Position numbers and translations under genes: made by a program. Below the pieces are notes generated by a model. The model ran no database searches. It saw only the letters and a program-made list of their open reading frames with translations, and was not told the DNA's origin. A DNA stretch of 36,595 nucleotides from Flavobacteriaceae bacterium CG_4_10_14_3_um_filter_33_47 (GTDB taxonomy: Bacteria; Bacteroidota; Bacteroidia; Flavobacteriales; Flavobacteriaceae): the NCBI GenBank assembly GCA_002784145.1, contig PFKE01000153.1:1-36595 (forward strand), read 5' to 3'. Below are positions 8,614 through 15,463 of this stretch, piece by piece. Each line of letters starts with the position of its first letter. Within the stretch, counting starts at the first letter, position 1.

Positions 8614-8700
8614 ATGAGAACAATAGACAGTAATTATTTAACAGAATCATTTAAAAATTCAAAAAGTTACAACTGGAACCATAAAAGACGATACAGATAA
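8614..8700 (+). CDS. 28-residue basic micropeptide, copy 1
   Basis: A short ORF starting MRTIDSNYLTESFKNS and ending SYNWNHKRRYR, then TAA. It is not a family I recognise. The support for it being real is the next ORF (8741-8827): same length, same start (MRT/MKT), 13 of 28 identical positions, and the shared C-terminal pattern KS-x-x-WN-x-KRRYR-stop. The peptide is strongly basic at its end, with no hydrophobic segment, so it is probably cytosolic or nucleic-acid-associated rather than a membrane toxin. It follows the ECF-like promoter at 8554-8581. An A-rich stretch (8599-8607) precedes the ATG, as usual in this phylum. Confidence 0.6.
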   Translation: MRTIDSNYLTESFKNSKSYNWNHKRRYR

Positions 8701-8740
8701 CTTTAAAAATAAAAGCAGTAACAACAAAAAATAAAAAATC

Positions 8741-8827
8741 ATGAAAACTTTAAACAGCCATGAATTATCAACGACCCTAAATAGTACTAAAAGTCATTAT
8801 TGGAACCTTAAAAGACGTTACAGATAA
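8741..8827 (+). CDS. 28-residue basic micropeptide, copy 2
   Basis: Tandem paralogue of the ORF at 8614-8700, starting MKTLNSHELSTTLNST and ending SHYWNLKRRYR, then TAA. The two genes are 40 bases apart, with an A-rich leader and ATC directly before each ATG. Identity is concentrated in the last dozen residues; the DNA for KRRYR-stop is the same in 18 of 19 positions, whereas the middle has diverged. That pattern suggests a duplication under selection at the C-terminus. The last codons double as the left arm of a terminator hairpin (8810-8840). Function unknown; a small stress-induced RNA- or protein-binding peptide is a guess. Confidence 0.6.
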   Translation: MKTLNSHELSTTLNSTKSHYWNLKRRYR

Positions 8828-8840
8828 GTAGCGTCTTTTT
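8810..8840 (+). terminator. Intrinsic terminator embedded in the micropeptide stop region
   Basis: AAAAGACGTTAC (8810-8821) pairs over 12 positions, one of them G-U, with GTAGCGTCTTTT (8828-8839) around a six-base loop, and the right arm runs into five Ts (8836-8840). The left arm encodes the terminal KRRY residues and the loop holds the last AGA and the TAA stop. Copy 1 has nearly the same left arm but lacks a matching right arm. Confidence 0.65.
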
Positions 8841-8871
8841 ACCAACCTTTAACTTTCATCAATCAAAAAAA

Positions 8872-9006
8872 ATGAGAACTAATAACAAAATATCAAAACG
8901 ATTAAACAAACTAACCAAAGAGAATCTTCTGGTTAACAGACGAATTATTGACTTTAATAATGCCATAGATGCAATTTGGATGGGTACAAAACGGTATGCA
9001 CACTAG
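8872..9006 (+). CDS. 44-residue small ORF downstream of the micropeptides
   Basis: Starts MRTNNKISKRLNKLTKENL and ends AIDAIWMGTKRYAH, then TAG. It is basic and probably alpha-helical. Its upstream region repeats that of copy 1: ATCAATC followed by a run of A residues is found at 8592-8605 and at 8858-8872, directly before the ATG here. The shared leader, the MRT start and the aromatic/basic end (W...KRYAH) tie it loosely to the two 28-residue peptides, but there is no full alignment. It lies after the terminator at 8810-8840, so it would need read-through or its own promoter. A weak imperfect hairpin (9007-9035) follows. Confidence 0.4.
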   Translation: MRTNNKISKRLNKLTKENLLVNRRIIDFNNAIDAIWMGTKRYAH

Positions 9007-9112
9007 AAAGATTAATAGAGTAACTTATTAAATCTTTTTAAATCTTTGAATTTGATTTTTAAATGGAAACAAATCTCATAAAGGAAAGATTTTTTGATTA
9101 AAGGCGTGATTT

Positions 9113-9556
9113 TTAATCCCTTTTCAATTCTGCTGTAGAATCTTTCACTTTAACTCCATATTCTATAAGCACCTTTTTTCTCCCCCATTCTCGGGCAGCT
9201 TTAATATCAATGCCCATATAAATATCAATATGGTTTCTCTTTCTCGAATGCATTTTGTCTTTAACGAAATAAACACCTTCCAAACCAGGTATTTTTATTG
9301 GGGTATTGTGTTTTAGTCCTTTTTTCAATAAATCGTTAGAAACCGCTATATATTTTTTTCCGGGTATTAAACTATCTCCAAATGCAGTAATATGTGGGTT
9401 AGAATCGGTTTGGGATTTAACAGAATTATAAGCTGTTGCAGTTACTTTAAGAGAATGCCATATAAATTTTTCTTCTAAATCTGGTTTGCAGCCAAACAGA
9501 AAAAAAATAATACCGAATAGGATACAAACCGTTAAATATTTTAGCCATACATTCAT
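9113..9556 (-). CDS. 3D-domain lipoprotein (RlpA/MltA-like beta-barrel)
   Basis: A 147-residue lipoprotein: hydrophobic leader, then lipobox FLFGC with Cys23 as the lipidated residue. Residues 37-135 form a 3D (Asp-Asp-Asp) double-psi beta-barrel: VTATAYNSVKSQTDSNPHIT, AFGDSLIPGKKYIAVS, GVYFVKDKMHSRKRNHIDIY. The three expected acidic positions are D51, D100 and D111. The fold occurs in lytic transglycosylases and resuscitation-type proteins, so a peptidoglycan-related role in the periplasm is likely. Located downstream of hsp20 on the same strand but separated from it by a terminator (9585-9609), so probably transcribed alone. Confidence 0.85.
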   Translation of the reverse strand: MNVWLKYLTVCILFGIIFFLFGCKPDLEEKFIWHSLKVTATAYNSVKSQTDSNPHITAFGDSLIPGKKYIAVSNDLLKKGLKHNTPIKIPGLEGVYFVKDKMHSRKRNHIDIYMGIDIKAAREWGRKKVLIEYGVKVKDSTAELKRD

Positions 9557-9584
9557 TTGATAAATATATGGCTTAATCTTAAAA

Positions 9585-9609
9585 TAAAAAAGAGAGCATT
9601 TTGCTCTCT
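9585..9609 (-). terminator. Terminator downstream of hsp20
   Basis: AGAGAGCA (9591-9598) and TGCTCTCT (9602-9609) form a perfect 8-bp stem with a three-base loop. On the reverse strand the stem is followed by six Ts (9590-9585), which suits termination of hsp20. The forward strand also has a T-run after 9609, so the element could work in both directions. Confidence 0.85.
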
Positions 9610-9613
9610 TTTT

Positions 9614-10093
9614 TTACTTAATCTCAATCGTTTTAATAGGTTTTTTCTTTGCTTCATCCCTTTTTGGTAAGGTCACTTTTAAAATGCCATCCTGATATTC
9701 CGCTGAAATATGTTCAGAATCTACTGAATCTGGAATGGCAAAAGTTCTTTTAAATGAAGCATACCCAAATTCTCTTCGTGTAAAATTTTCGGCATTTTCT
9801 TGGCTTTCAGATTTTGATTCCGCTCCTACTGACAAAACGTTGTTGTCGATATTGATTTGAAAATCAGTTTTTTTAAAGCCTGGAACTGCCATTTCAACAA
9901 TAAATTCATTGGCATTATCTATAACATTTACAGCGGGTAATGTTATGCCTGTATTAAAATTGGTCATAAACTCATTGCCAAAACCCTTGCCTAAAATATC
10001 ATCAAACCAAGATGGTAAACTTGGCAATCTATTAAAACTTGTTTCAGTAGCTTTTCTGCTATCACTTTTAACAGTTGGAATTAAAATACTCAT
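9614..10093 (-). CDS. Small heat-shock protein, Hsp20/alpha-crystallin family
   Basis: ATP-independent cytosolic holdase that binds unfolding proteins. The start is taken at 10093 (MSILIPTVKSDSRKATETSF, 159 residues); an in-frame ATG nine codons upstream exists but gives a non-family N-terminus. The alpha-crystallin domain spans about 50-150, beginning LPAVNVIDNANEFIVEMAVPG, with the conserved end YQDGILKVTLPKRD, the equivalent of A-x-x-x-G-V-L. The C-terminal IEI matches the I-x-I motif that mediates oligomer assembly. Upstream lies an imperfect palindrome (10166-10201); no CIRCE element is present. Confidence 0.95.
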   Translation of the reverse strand: MSILIPTVKSDSRKATETSFNRLPSLPSWFDDILGKGFGNEFMTNFNTGITLPAVNVIDNANEFIVEMAVPGFKKTDFQINIDNNVLSVGAESKSESQENAENFTRREFGYASFKRTFAIPDSVDSEHISAEYQDGILKVTLPKRDEAKKKPIKTIEIK

Positions 10094-10165
10094 AATTTCA
10101 ATATTTTTAAAGTTAAACAATCATTTTAACATAGTGTAAGCAAATAAAATACCAAGTGAAAAAAC

Positions 10166-10201
10166 CTGAAAATTTTACAGTTTGAACTGACATTTTTTCA
10201 G
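10166..10201. repeat. Imperfect palindrome between E1 gene and hsp20
   Basis: Two 17-base arms, 10166-10182 and 10185-10201, separated by two bases, match in 13 of 17 positions; both outer ends are CTGAAAA/TTTTCAG-like and both inner ends CAGTT/AACTG-like. It sits in the gap upstream of hsp20 and downstream of the E1 gene stop. It could be an E1 transcript terminator or an operator for hsp20; the sequence does not decide between them. Confidence 0.5.
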
Positions 10202-10229
10202 TTTAACTATCAGGTTATTAGTTGTTTAA

Positions 10230-12233
10230 CTAATAATCGAGCAATTCTAGTAATGCGATTCCAAATCTGTTTTTTGGTAAATATTGATCTTCAAGTTGTT
10301 TAACAAAAGGAATGGGTGTTTCCAAACTTGCAACACGCTTTACGGGCGCATCCAAATTTTCGAAACAGTGTTCCATGATCAATGCTGATAAATCACTTGC
10401 AATACCTCCAAACAAGGAATCTTCATGAAGAATAATAACTTTTCCTGTCTTTTTAACAGATGAAAATATGGTGTCAGTATCTAAGGGTTGAAGGGTTCTT
10501 AAATCTATAACATCCGCCAAAATGTCTTGATTTTTTTCTAAAGTTTCTAAAACCCAATGAATTCCTGCACCATATGAAATAATGGTTACCTGATGACCTT
10601 CCCTGAGAACAGAAGCTTTTCCAAAAGGTATGGTATAATATCCTGTAGGAACGTCTTGTTTAATGGTTCTGTACAGTCCTTTATGTTCAAAAAACAACAC
10701 AGGATTTGGGTCGTTGATAGCGGTAGCCAATAATCCTTTGGCATCATAAGGAAATGCTGGATAAACTACTTTTAGACCAGGGGTTTTTGTAAACCAAGCT
10801 TCATTGGTTTGTGAATGAAATGGACCTGCAGAAACACCTCCACCACAAGGCATTCTGATAACAACATCAGCTTCTTGATTCCATCGATAATGTGATTTTG
10901 CTAAATAATTAACAATAGGATTAAAACCAGAAGACACAAAGTCTGCAAATTGCATTTCTATAACACTTTTCATTCCAGCAATAGAAAGCCCCATACCAAC
11001 CTCTACAATCGCCGATTCGCAAATGGGTGTGTTTCTAACACGATCTTTACCAAAACGTTCAACAAATCCTTCTGTAATTTTAAAAGCGCCACCATATTTG
11101 GCAATGTCTTGTCCCATGATTATTAAATGATCATGATGTTCCATACTTTGCCTTAAACCATCAGAAATGGCATCAATAAATCTTATGTTTTTTATTTCTG
11201 AATTATCTTTATATTGTTGATAATCAAATTTTTTATATACATCATTTAATTCATTACTTTCATTTAATATAATTATATCTTCTTCAAAAGCCAGTCTTAA
11301 ATGTTCGTTAATTTCTTGTGTAATTTCTTCCTTAATACTCAATTCAATAGCATCATTAATAAGCCCTTCTTCTTTTAAGAAAAGTTGAAAATTTATGACC
11401 GGATCTTTTAAAGCCCAAGCATCCATCATATCTTGTGGAACATATTTAGTGCCACTGGCTTCTTCATGACCACGCATTCTAAAGGTTTTAAACTCTATTA
11501 AAACAGGTCTTGGATTTTGCCTGATACTTTCTGCAATGTCTTTAACTTTGGTATAGACTTCTAAAATATTATTGCCATCAATAATGCACGATTCCATGCC
11601 ATAGCCAATGCCTTTATCAGCAATATGCTCGCAATTAAATTGTTCTTGAGTTGGCGTTGATAGTCCATAACCGTTATTTTCAACACAGAAAATAACGGGT
11701 AATTGCCATACTGATGCTACATTTAATGCTTCATGAAAATCGCCTTCGCTAGTACCACCTTCACCCGTAAAAACAGCCGTTACTTGATGATTTCTCTTCA
11801 ACTTATTGGCCAATGCAATCCCATCGGCAACACCAAGTTGTGGTCCTAAATGGGAAATCATTCCAATAATTTTATATTCCTGTGTTCCAAAATGAAAACT
11901 CCTATCTCTGCCTTTTGTAAAACCAGAGGTTTTACCTTGCCATTGAGCAAAAAGCCTATGTAAAGGAATATTTCTAGTTGTAAAGACACCTAAATTTCGG
12001 TGCATTGGAAGAATATATTCATCTGCATGCATTACAGAGGTAATCCCTACAGAAATAGCTTCTTGACCGATACCTGAAAACCATTTGCTTATTTTTCCTT
12101 GACGCAATAAAACCAGCATCTTCTCCTCTATCAACCTAGGTTTTAAAAGCTTTTTGTATAATGAAATTAAAGTCTCATCATCCATATTTTGTCTATCGTA
12201 TGGCAGGTGACTTAAAGCGTTAATTGTACTCAT
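10230..12233 (-). CDS. Fused E1 alpha/beta 2-oxoacid dehydrogenase
   Basis: Thiamine-diphosphate-dependent E1 component of a branched-chain 2-oxoacid (or related) dehydrogenase complex, with alpha and beta subunits in one chain of 667 residues. The alpha half (about 1-330) contains GIGQEAISVG, the TPP/Mg site FTGEGGTSEGDFHEALNVA (GEG where GDG is common) and ENNGYGLSTP, and MRGHEEASGTKY, the phospho-loop region. The beta half (about 340-667) contains NTPICESAIVEVGMGLSIAG, MQFADFVSSGFNPIVNYLAK and RMPCGGGVSAGPFHSQTNEAWF. The fusion is common in Bacteroidota. ATG 12233 is preferred over 12254 because a TATCTTTG -7 element (12263-12256) puts transcription start between them. E2 and E3 are not in the window. 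Confidence 0.92.
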   Translation of the reverse strand: MSTINALSHLPYDRQNMDDETLISLYKKLLKPRLIEEKMLVLLRQGKISKWFSGIGQEAISVGITSVMHADEYILPMHRNLGVFTTRNIPLHRLFAQWQGKTSGFTKGRDRSFHFGTQEYKIIGMISHLGPQLGVADGIALANKLKRNHQVTAVFTGEGGTSEGDFHEALNVASVWQLPVIFCVENNGYGLSTPTQEQFNCEHIADKGIGYGMESCIIDGNNILEVYTKVKDIAESIRQNPRPVLIEFKTFRMRGHEEASGTKYVPQDMMDAWALKDPVINFQLFLKEEGLINDAIELSIKEEITQEINEHLRLAFEEDIIILNESNELNDVYKKFDYQQYKDNSEIKNIRFIDAISDGLRQSMEHHDHLIIMGQDIAKYGGAFKITEGFVERFGKDRVRNTPICESAIVEVGMGLSIAGMKSVIEMQFADFVSSGFNPIVNYLAKSHYRWNQEADVVIRMPCGGGVSAGPFHSQTNEAWFTKTPGLKVVYPAFPYDAKGLLATAINDPNPVLFFEHKGLYRTIKQDVPTGYYTIPFGKASVLREGHQVTIISYGAGIHWVLETLEKNQDILADVIDLRTLQPLDTDTIFSSVKKTGKVIILHEDSLFGGIASDLSALIMEHCFENLDAPVKRVASLETPIPFVKQLEDQYLPKNRFGIALLELLDY

Positions 12234-12255
12234 AATGTTGTGATTCAAGAACATT

Positions 12256-12263
12256 CAAAGATA
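12256..12263 (-). promoter_or_regulatory. -7 element (TATCTTTG) for the E1 gene
   Basis: Exact TANNTTTG match on the reverse strand, about 23 bases upstream of the ATG at 12233. I find no TTG at 17-23 bases further upstream, so the call rests on the -7 box alone. Confidence 0.4.
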
Positions 12264-12331
12264 CCATAAATTGATTATTCGAATTAAGAAAGTTATATAA
12301 ATTGTGGTCATTAAAGCTTATAATGTTTTTG

Positions 12332-12339
12332 TACATTTG
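12332..12339 (+). promoter_or_regulatory. -7 element (TACATTTG) for the dioxygenase unit
   Basis: Exact TANNTTTG match 26 bases before the ATG at 12366. A TTG exists at 12302-12304, but 27 bases away, which is longer than usual. Plausible promoter of the five-gene unit. Confidence 0.4.
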
Positions 12340-12365
12340 TATAGTATCACTTTAAAAATATTACC

Positions 12366-13316
12366 ATGAATACAATTCCTAGTGTTGACTTAAAAGATTT
12401 TATTTCTGGAGATGCTGAAAGAAAGCAAAAATTTGTTGAGGAAATTGGAAAAGCTTATGAAGACATAGGTTTTGTTGCCTTAAAAGGTCATTTTTTAAAT
12501 GAAGCCTTAGTGGATAAATTATATAAAGAAGTAAAAAACTTTTTTAATCTGCCGTTAGAAATTAAGCAGACCTATGAAATTTCTGGAATTGGTGGACAAA
12601 GAGGTTATGTGTCTTTTGGAAAAGAAAGCGCCAAAGGCAAAAAAGAAGGCGATTTAAAAGAATTTTGGCACTTTGGACAATATGTTGAAAACAACCCAAA
12701 ATTAGAGTCCGAATATCCTGCAAACGTCATTGTAGATGAATTGCCTGAATTTAATAAAGTGGGTAAAGAAGCCTACAGAATGCTTGAAAAAACCGCTAAA
12801 TTTGTACTACGAGCTTTAGCATTGCATTTAAAATTAGAAGAAACCTATTTCGATTCATTTATTTTAAATGGGAACTCCATTTTAAGACCCATTCATTATC
12901 CTCCCATAACAGAAGAACCAAAAGAAGCCGTAAGAGCTGCAGCCCATGGCGACATCAATTTAATTACCCTTTTAATGGGCGCTCAAGGAAGAGGTTTACA
13001 AGTGCAAAACCACAAAGGCCAATGGATAGATGCCATTGCAGAACCAGATGAACTGATGATAAATGTTGGAGACATGCTTTCCAGACATACTAATAACAAA
13101 TTAAAGTCTACCATACATCAAGTTATTAATCCACCCAAAGAACTTTGGGGTACATCTCGATATTCTATCCCTTTTTTTATGCATCCCATTAGCGACATGA
13201 AATTAAACGTTTTAGAAGGTTGTATTGATGAAAATAATCCAAAAGCCTTTGATGACATTACGGCTGGCGAGTTTTTAAACGAGCGTTTAATTGAGTTGGG
13301 ACTCATTAAAAAATAG
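12366..13316 (+). CDS. 2-oxoglutarate/Fe(II) dioxygenase, isopenicillin-N-synthase family
   Basis: A 316-residue oxygenase of the IPNS-like double-stranded beta-helix group. An N-terminal DIOX_N region starts IPSVDLKDFISGD and includes YEDIGFVALKGH. The iron ligands are H194 and D196 in AAHGDINLI and H251 in STIHQVI; R265 and S267 in RYSIPFF make the R-x-S site that binds the 2-oxoglutarate carboxylate. GGQRGYVSFGKESAKG (about 76-91) is a family-typical loop. Substrate is unknown; there are no nonribosomal peptide synthetase genes nearby, so beta-lactam synthesis is not implied. First gene of a same-strand unit reaching 16317. Confidence 0.92.
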   Translation: MNTIPSVDLKDFISGDAERKQKFVEEIGKAYEDIGFVALKGHFLNEALVDKLYKEVKNFFNLPLEIKQTYEISGIGGQRGYVSFGKESAKGKKEGDLKEFWHFGQYVENNPKLESEYPANVIVDELPEFNKVGKEAYRMLEKTAKFVLRALALHLKLEETYFDSFILNGNSILRPIHYPPITEEPKEAVRAAAHGDINLITLLMGAQGRGLQVQNHKGQWIDAIAEPDELMINVGDMLSRHTNNKLKSTIHQVINPPKELWGTSRYSIPFFMHPISDMKLNVLEGCIDENNPKAFDDITAGEFLNERLIELGLIKK

Positions 13317-13338
13317 CTTAATAGAATATAAAGCTCAA

Positions 13339-13665
13339 ATGGATTTACAAGATCAATTAAAACATTTATTTCCTGAACATCAGGTTGAAGAATCTTCAAA
13401 CGATTCTAACGCAAATAACCTTTGGATGCAGGAAGATCCTATTATTTGCAAGTACGAAAAGCGTAAAGGGAAACCCATCACCATTCTAGAAGGATATACC
13501 GGAGCTCATGAGGATTTTAAATTATTAGCCAAAGAAATTAAGCAGAAACTAAGTGTTGGTGGAAGTTTTAAGGATGATAAAATTATTATTCAAGGCGACT
13601 ACAGAGACAAGATCATGAAAATTCTAAAAGATAAAGGCTTTAAAGTAAAGCGAGTTGGAGGTTGA
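13339..13665 (+). CDS. yciH: eIF1/SUI1-like translation factor (YciH family)
   Basis: A 108-residue protein with a C-terminal SUI1 domain (about 35-108): YEKRKGKPITILEGYTGAHE, LAKEIKQKLSVGGSFKDDKI and IIQGDYRDKIMKILKDKGFK are clear family signatures. Bacterial YciH-type proteins resemble eukaryotic eIF1 and may inspect start-codon selection or act under stress; the exact role in Bacteroidota is not settled. The start is taken at ATG 13339 (MDLQDQLKHLFPEH), 22 bases after the dioxygenase stop, rather than at an earlier in-frame ATG inside the dioxygenase gene. Three bases separate its stop from the next gene. Confidence 0.9.
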   Translation: MDLQDQLKHLFPEHQVEESSNDSNANNLWMQEDPIICKYEKRKGKPITILEGYTGAHEDFKLLAKEIKQKLSVGGSFKDDKIIIQGDYRDKIMKILKDKGFKVKRVGG

Positions 13666-13668
13666 TTT

Positions 13669-14610
13669 ATGCAAAAAAAAACACTTCATATTACCAATGG
13701 CAGCCTTTTAACAACGATGCTACAAGATTTAGACTTTACCGGAGATATTCTTACTTGGGAAGAAATGTTGTGTGAAGGCCCTACTATTTCCAACATAAAT
13801 TCAGATAAGTTTTTAAAATTAAGAGCTTCTTTTTTTAGCTCATTTTATGATATTGATTTGAATATTGAAGAAATAAAAAGTGAATTAGACCTTCTTAATC
13901 ATCCAGATATTTATTCCGAAATTATTCTTTGGTTTGAATATGATTTATTCTGCCACATTAATATGATTGGCGTTATAACGCTGTTGCATCAAAAAAAAGT
14001 AAAACTTCCTATTTATCTAGTGAGCAGCGGAAGAATTGAAGGCGAAAAAAACTTAAAAGGTTTAACCGAACTTACTCCTAATCAGCTCAATAATCATTTT
14101 AAAAACAAAATTGAACTCGCTGAAGAAGACCTAGAATTAGCCATAACACTTTGGGATATTTATTGCGGTAAAGACCACAATCTTTTAAAGCCTTATATTA
14201 TTAAAGGTTCAAATTTTAAATACATGAGTAATTGTCTTAAAGCACATTTAGAACGCTTTCCAGATTCCATTTCTGGACTTAATATTCTAGAAAAAAATTT
14301 GTTGGAAATCATTAAAAATAATGACCTGAAATCTAAAAATCAACTTTTAGGTTATGCCCTCAACTATCAAGGTTATTATGGCTATGGAGATACACAATTT
14401 GAAAGAATTATTAATAAATTGAGCCTATTTATTTCTGAAGACGAACATGGCTTAACATTAAACCGTTTAGGTCATGAAGCCTTAATTGGTCAGCATAATT
14501 TTGCTTCAGAACTCAATAATAATATTGAATTTGGAGGTGTTTTTAAACTTGATTTTCAATTCAATAAACAACAAAACAAACTTATTAAAACCATAAAAAA
14601 TGCCCATTAA
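13669..14610 (+). CDS. DUF1835-domain protein
   Basis: A 313-residue cytosolic protein. The N-terminal region (KKTLHITNGSLLTTMLQ, then GDILTWEEMLCEGPT, residues 3-45) matches the DUF1835 pattern (HI-x-NGD...GEVLVW-D-L-EGP). Function of the family is not established. The C-terminal part is helical, with no catalytic motif that I recognise, and no signal peptide. It starts three bases after yciH and its last 11 bases overlap the start of the nucleoside phosphorylase gene, so the products are likely made together. Confidence 0.85.
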   Translation: MQKKTLHITNGSLLTTMLQDLDFTGDILTWEEMLCEGPTISNINSDKFLKLRASFFSSFYDIDLNIEEIKSELDLLNHPDIYSEIILWFEYDLFCHINMIGVITLLHQKKVKLPIYLVSSGRIEGEKNLKGLTELTPNQLNNHFKNKIELAEEDLELAITLWDIYCGKDHNLLKPYIIKGSNFKYMSNCLKAHLERFPDSISGLNILEKNLLEIIKNNDLKSKNQLLGYALNYQGYYGYGDTQFERIINKLSLFISEDEHGLTLNRLGHEALIGQHNFASELNNNIEFGGVFKLDFQFNKQQNKLIKTIKNAH

Positions 14611-15463
14611 AGAATCTGAACTTATTTTAAATCCAGATGGTAGTGTTTACCATTTAAATTTAAAGCCAGAAAACATCGCAGAAAACATCATTTTTGTAGG
14701 AGACCAAAATAGAGTTGAAAAAATCACGAAACATTTTGATTCTATTTCCTTTGAAATTCAAAAAAGAGAATTTAAAACCCAAACAGGAATTTATAGAGGA
14801 AAACACATTTCGGTAATTTCAACAGGTATTGGACCCGATAATATTGATATTGTATTAAATGAATTGGATGCTTTAGTAAATATTGATTTAAATACCAGAC
14901 AACCAAAAAAAGTTTTAAAAAGCCTAAATATTGTAAGAGTTGGCACCTCTGGATCTTTGCAACAAGATATCCCGGTTGATTCATTTGTATTGAGTACGCA
15001 TGGCTTGGATTTAAATGCTATGATGCATGCCTATCAAATTAATTCCGTGAGCAATCCAGATATAGAAAATGCCTTCATTGAACATACTCATTGGAATTCT
15101 GATAAAGGAAGACCTTTGGTGATAGAGAATGATAAATCCCTTGAAAAAAAGTTTGAAAGCCATCTTGTATTTAAAGGTATTACGGCAACTGCAGGAGGTT
15201 TTTATGGGCCACAAGGCCGAGTATTGCGCTTACCTCTGCAAGACCCGGATTTAAATCATAAAATAGATTCATTTCATTTTAAAGGCGTTAGAATTAGTAA
15301 TCTTGAAATGGAAACATCTGTCATTTATGGTCTTTCAAAATTATTGGGTCATAAAGCACTGTCTCTTAACGCTATTATTGCAAACAGAGCTAACGGAACC
15401 TTTAGTGAAAACCCTGGATTAGCCGTAGAAAAGCTAATAACATACACCTTAGAAAGAATTTAA
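14600..15463 (+). CDS. Nucleoside phosphorylase (PNP/UDP family)
   Basis: A 287-residue phosphorolytic enzyme of the NP-I fold that cleaves a nucleoside to base and ribose-1-phosphate. Visible signatures: FVGDQNRVEKI (32-42, phosphate site), STGIGPDN (74-81), RVGTSGSLQ (113-121), GGFYGPQGR (199-207) and NLEMETSVIYGL (234-245), where the Glu-Met-Glu grips the ribose. The order and GTSGSLQ sequence look closest to uridine phosphorylase-like members, but base specificity is not certain. Overlaps the DUF1835 gene by 11 bases and the next gene by one base (TAATG), which suggests coupled translation. Confidence 0.9.
   Translation: MPIKESELILNPDGSVYHLNLKPENIAENIIFVGDQNRVEKITKHFDSISFEIQKREFKTQTGIYRGKHISVISTGIGPDNIDIVLNELDALVNIDLNTRQPKKVLKSLNIVRVGTSGSLQQDIPVDSFVLSTHGLDLNAMMHAYQINSVSNPDIENAFIEHTHWNSDKGRPLVIENDKSLEKKFESHLVFKGITATAGGFYGPQGRVLRLPLQDPDLNHKIDSFHFKGVRISNLEMETSVIYGLSKLLGHKALSLNAIIANRANGTFSENPGLAVEKLITYTLERI

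Noticed and set aside
10094-10120. Longer Hsp20 start at 10120
   Set aside because: The added nine residues do not look like the family N-terminus; ATG 10093 is preferred, though this is not proven.
10094-10229. CIRCE-type heat-shock operator upstream of hsp20
   Set aside because: No TTAGCACTC/GAGTGCTAA-like arms are present.
12366-13316. Beta-lactam biosynthesis gene (isopenicillin N synthase proper)
   Set aside because: Only the broad fold and metal site match; no ACV synthetase or related genes are nearby.
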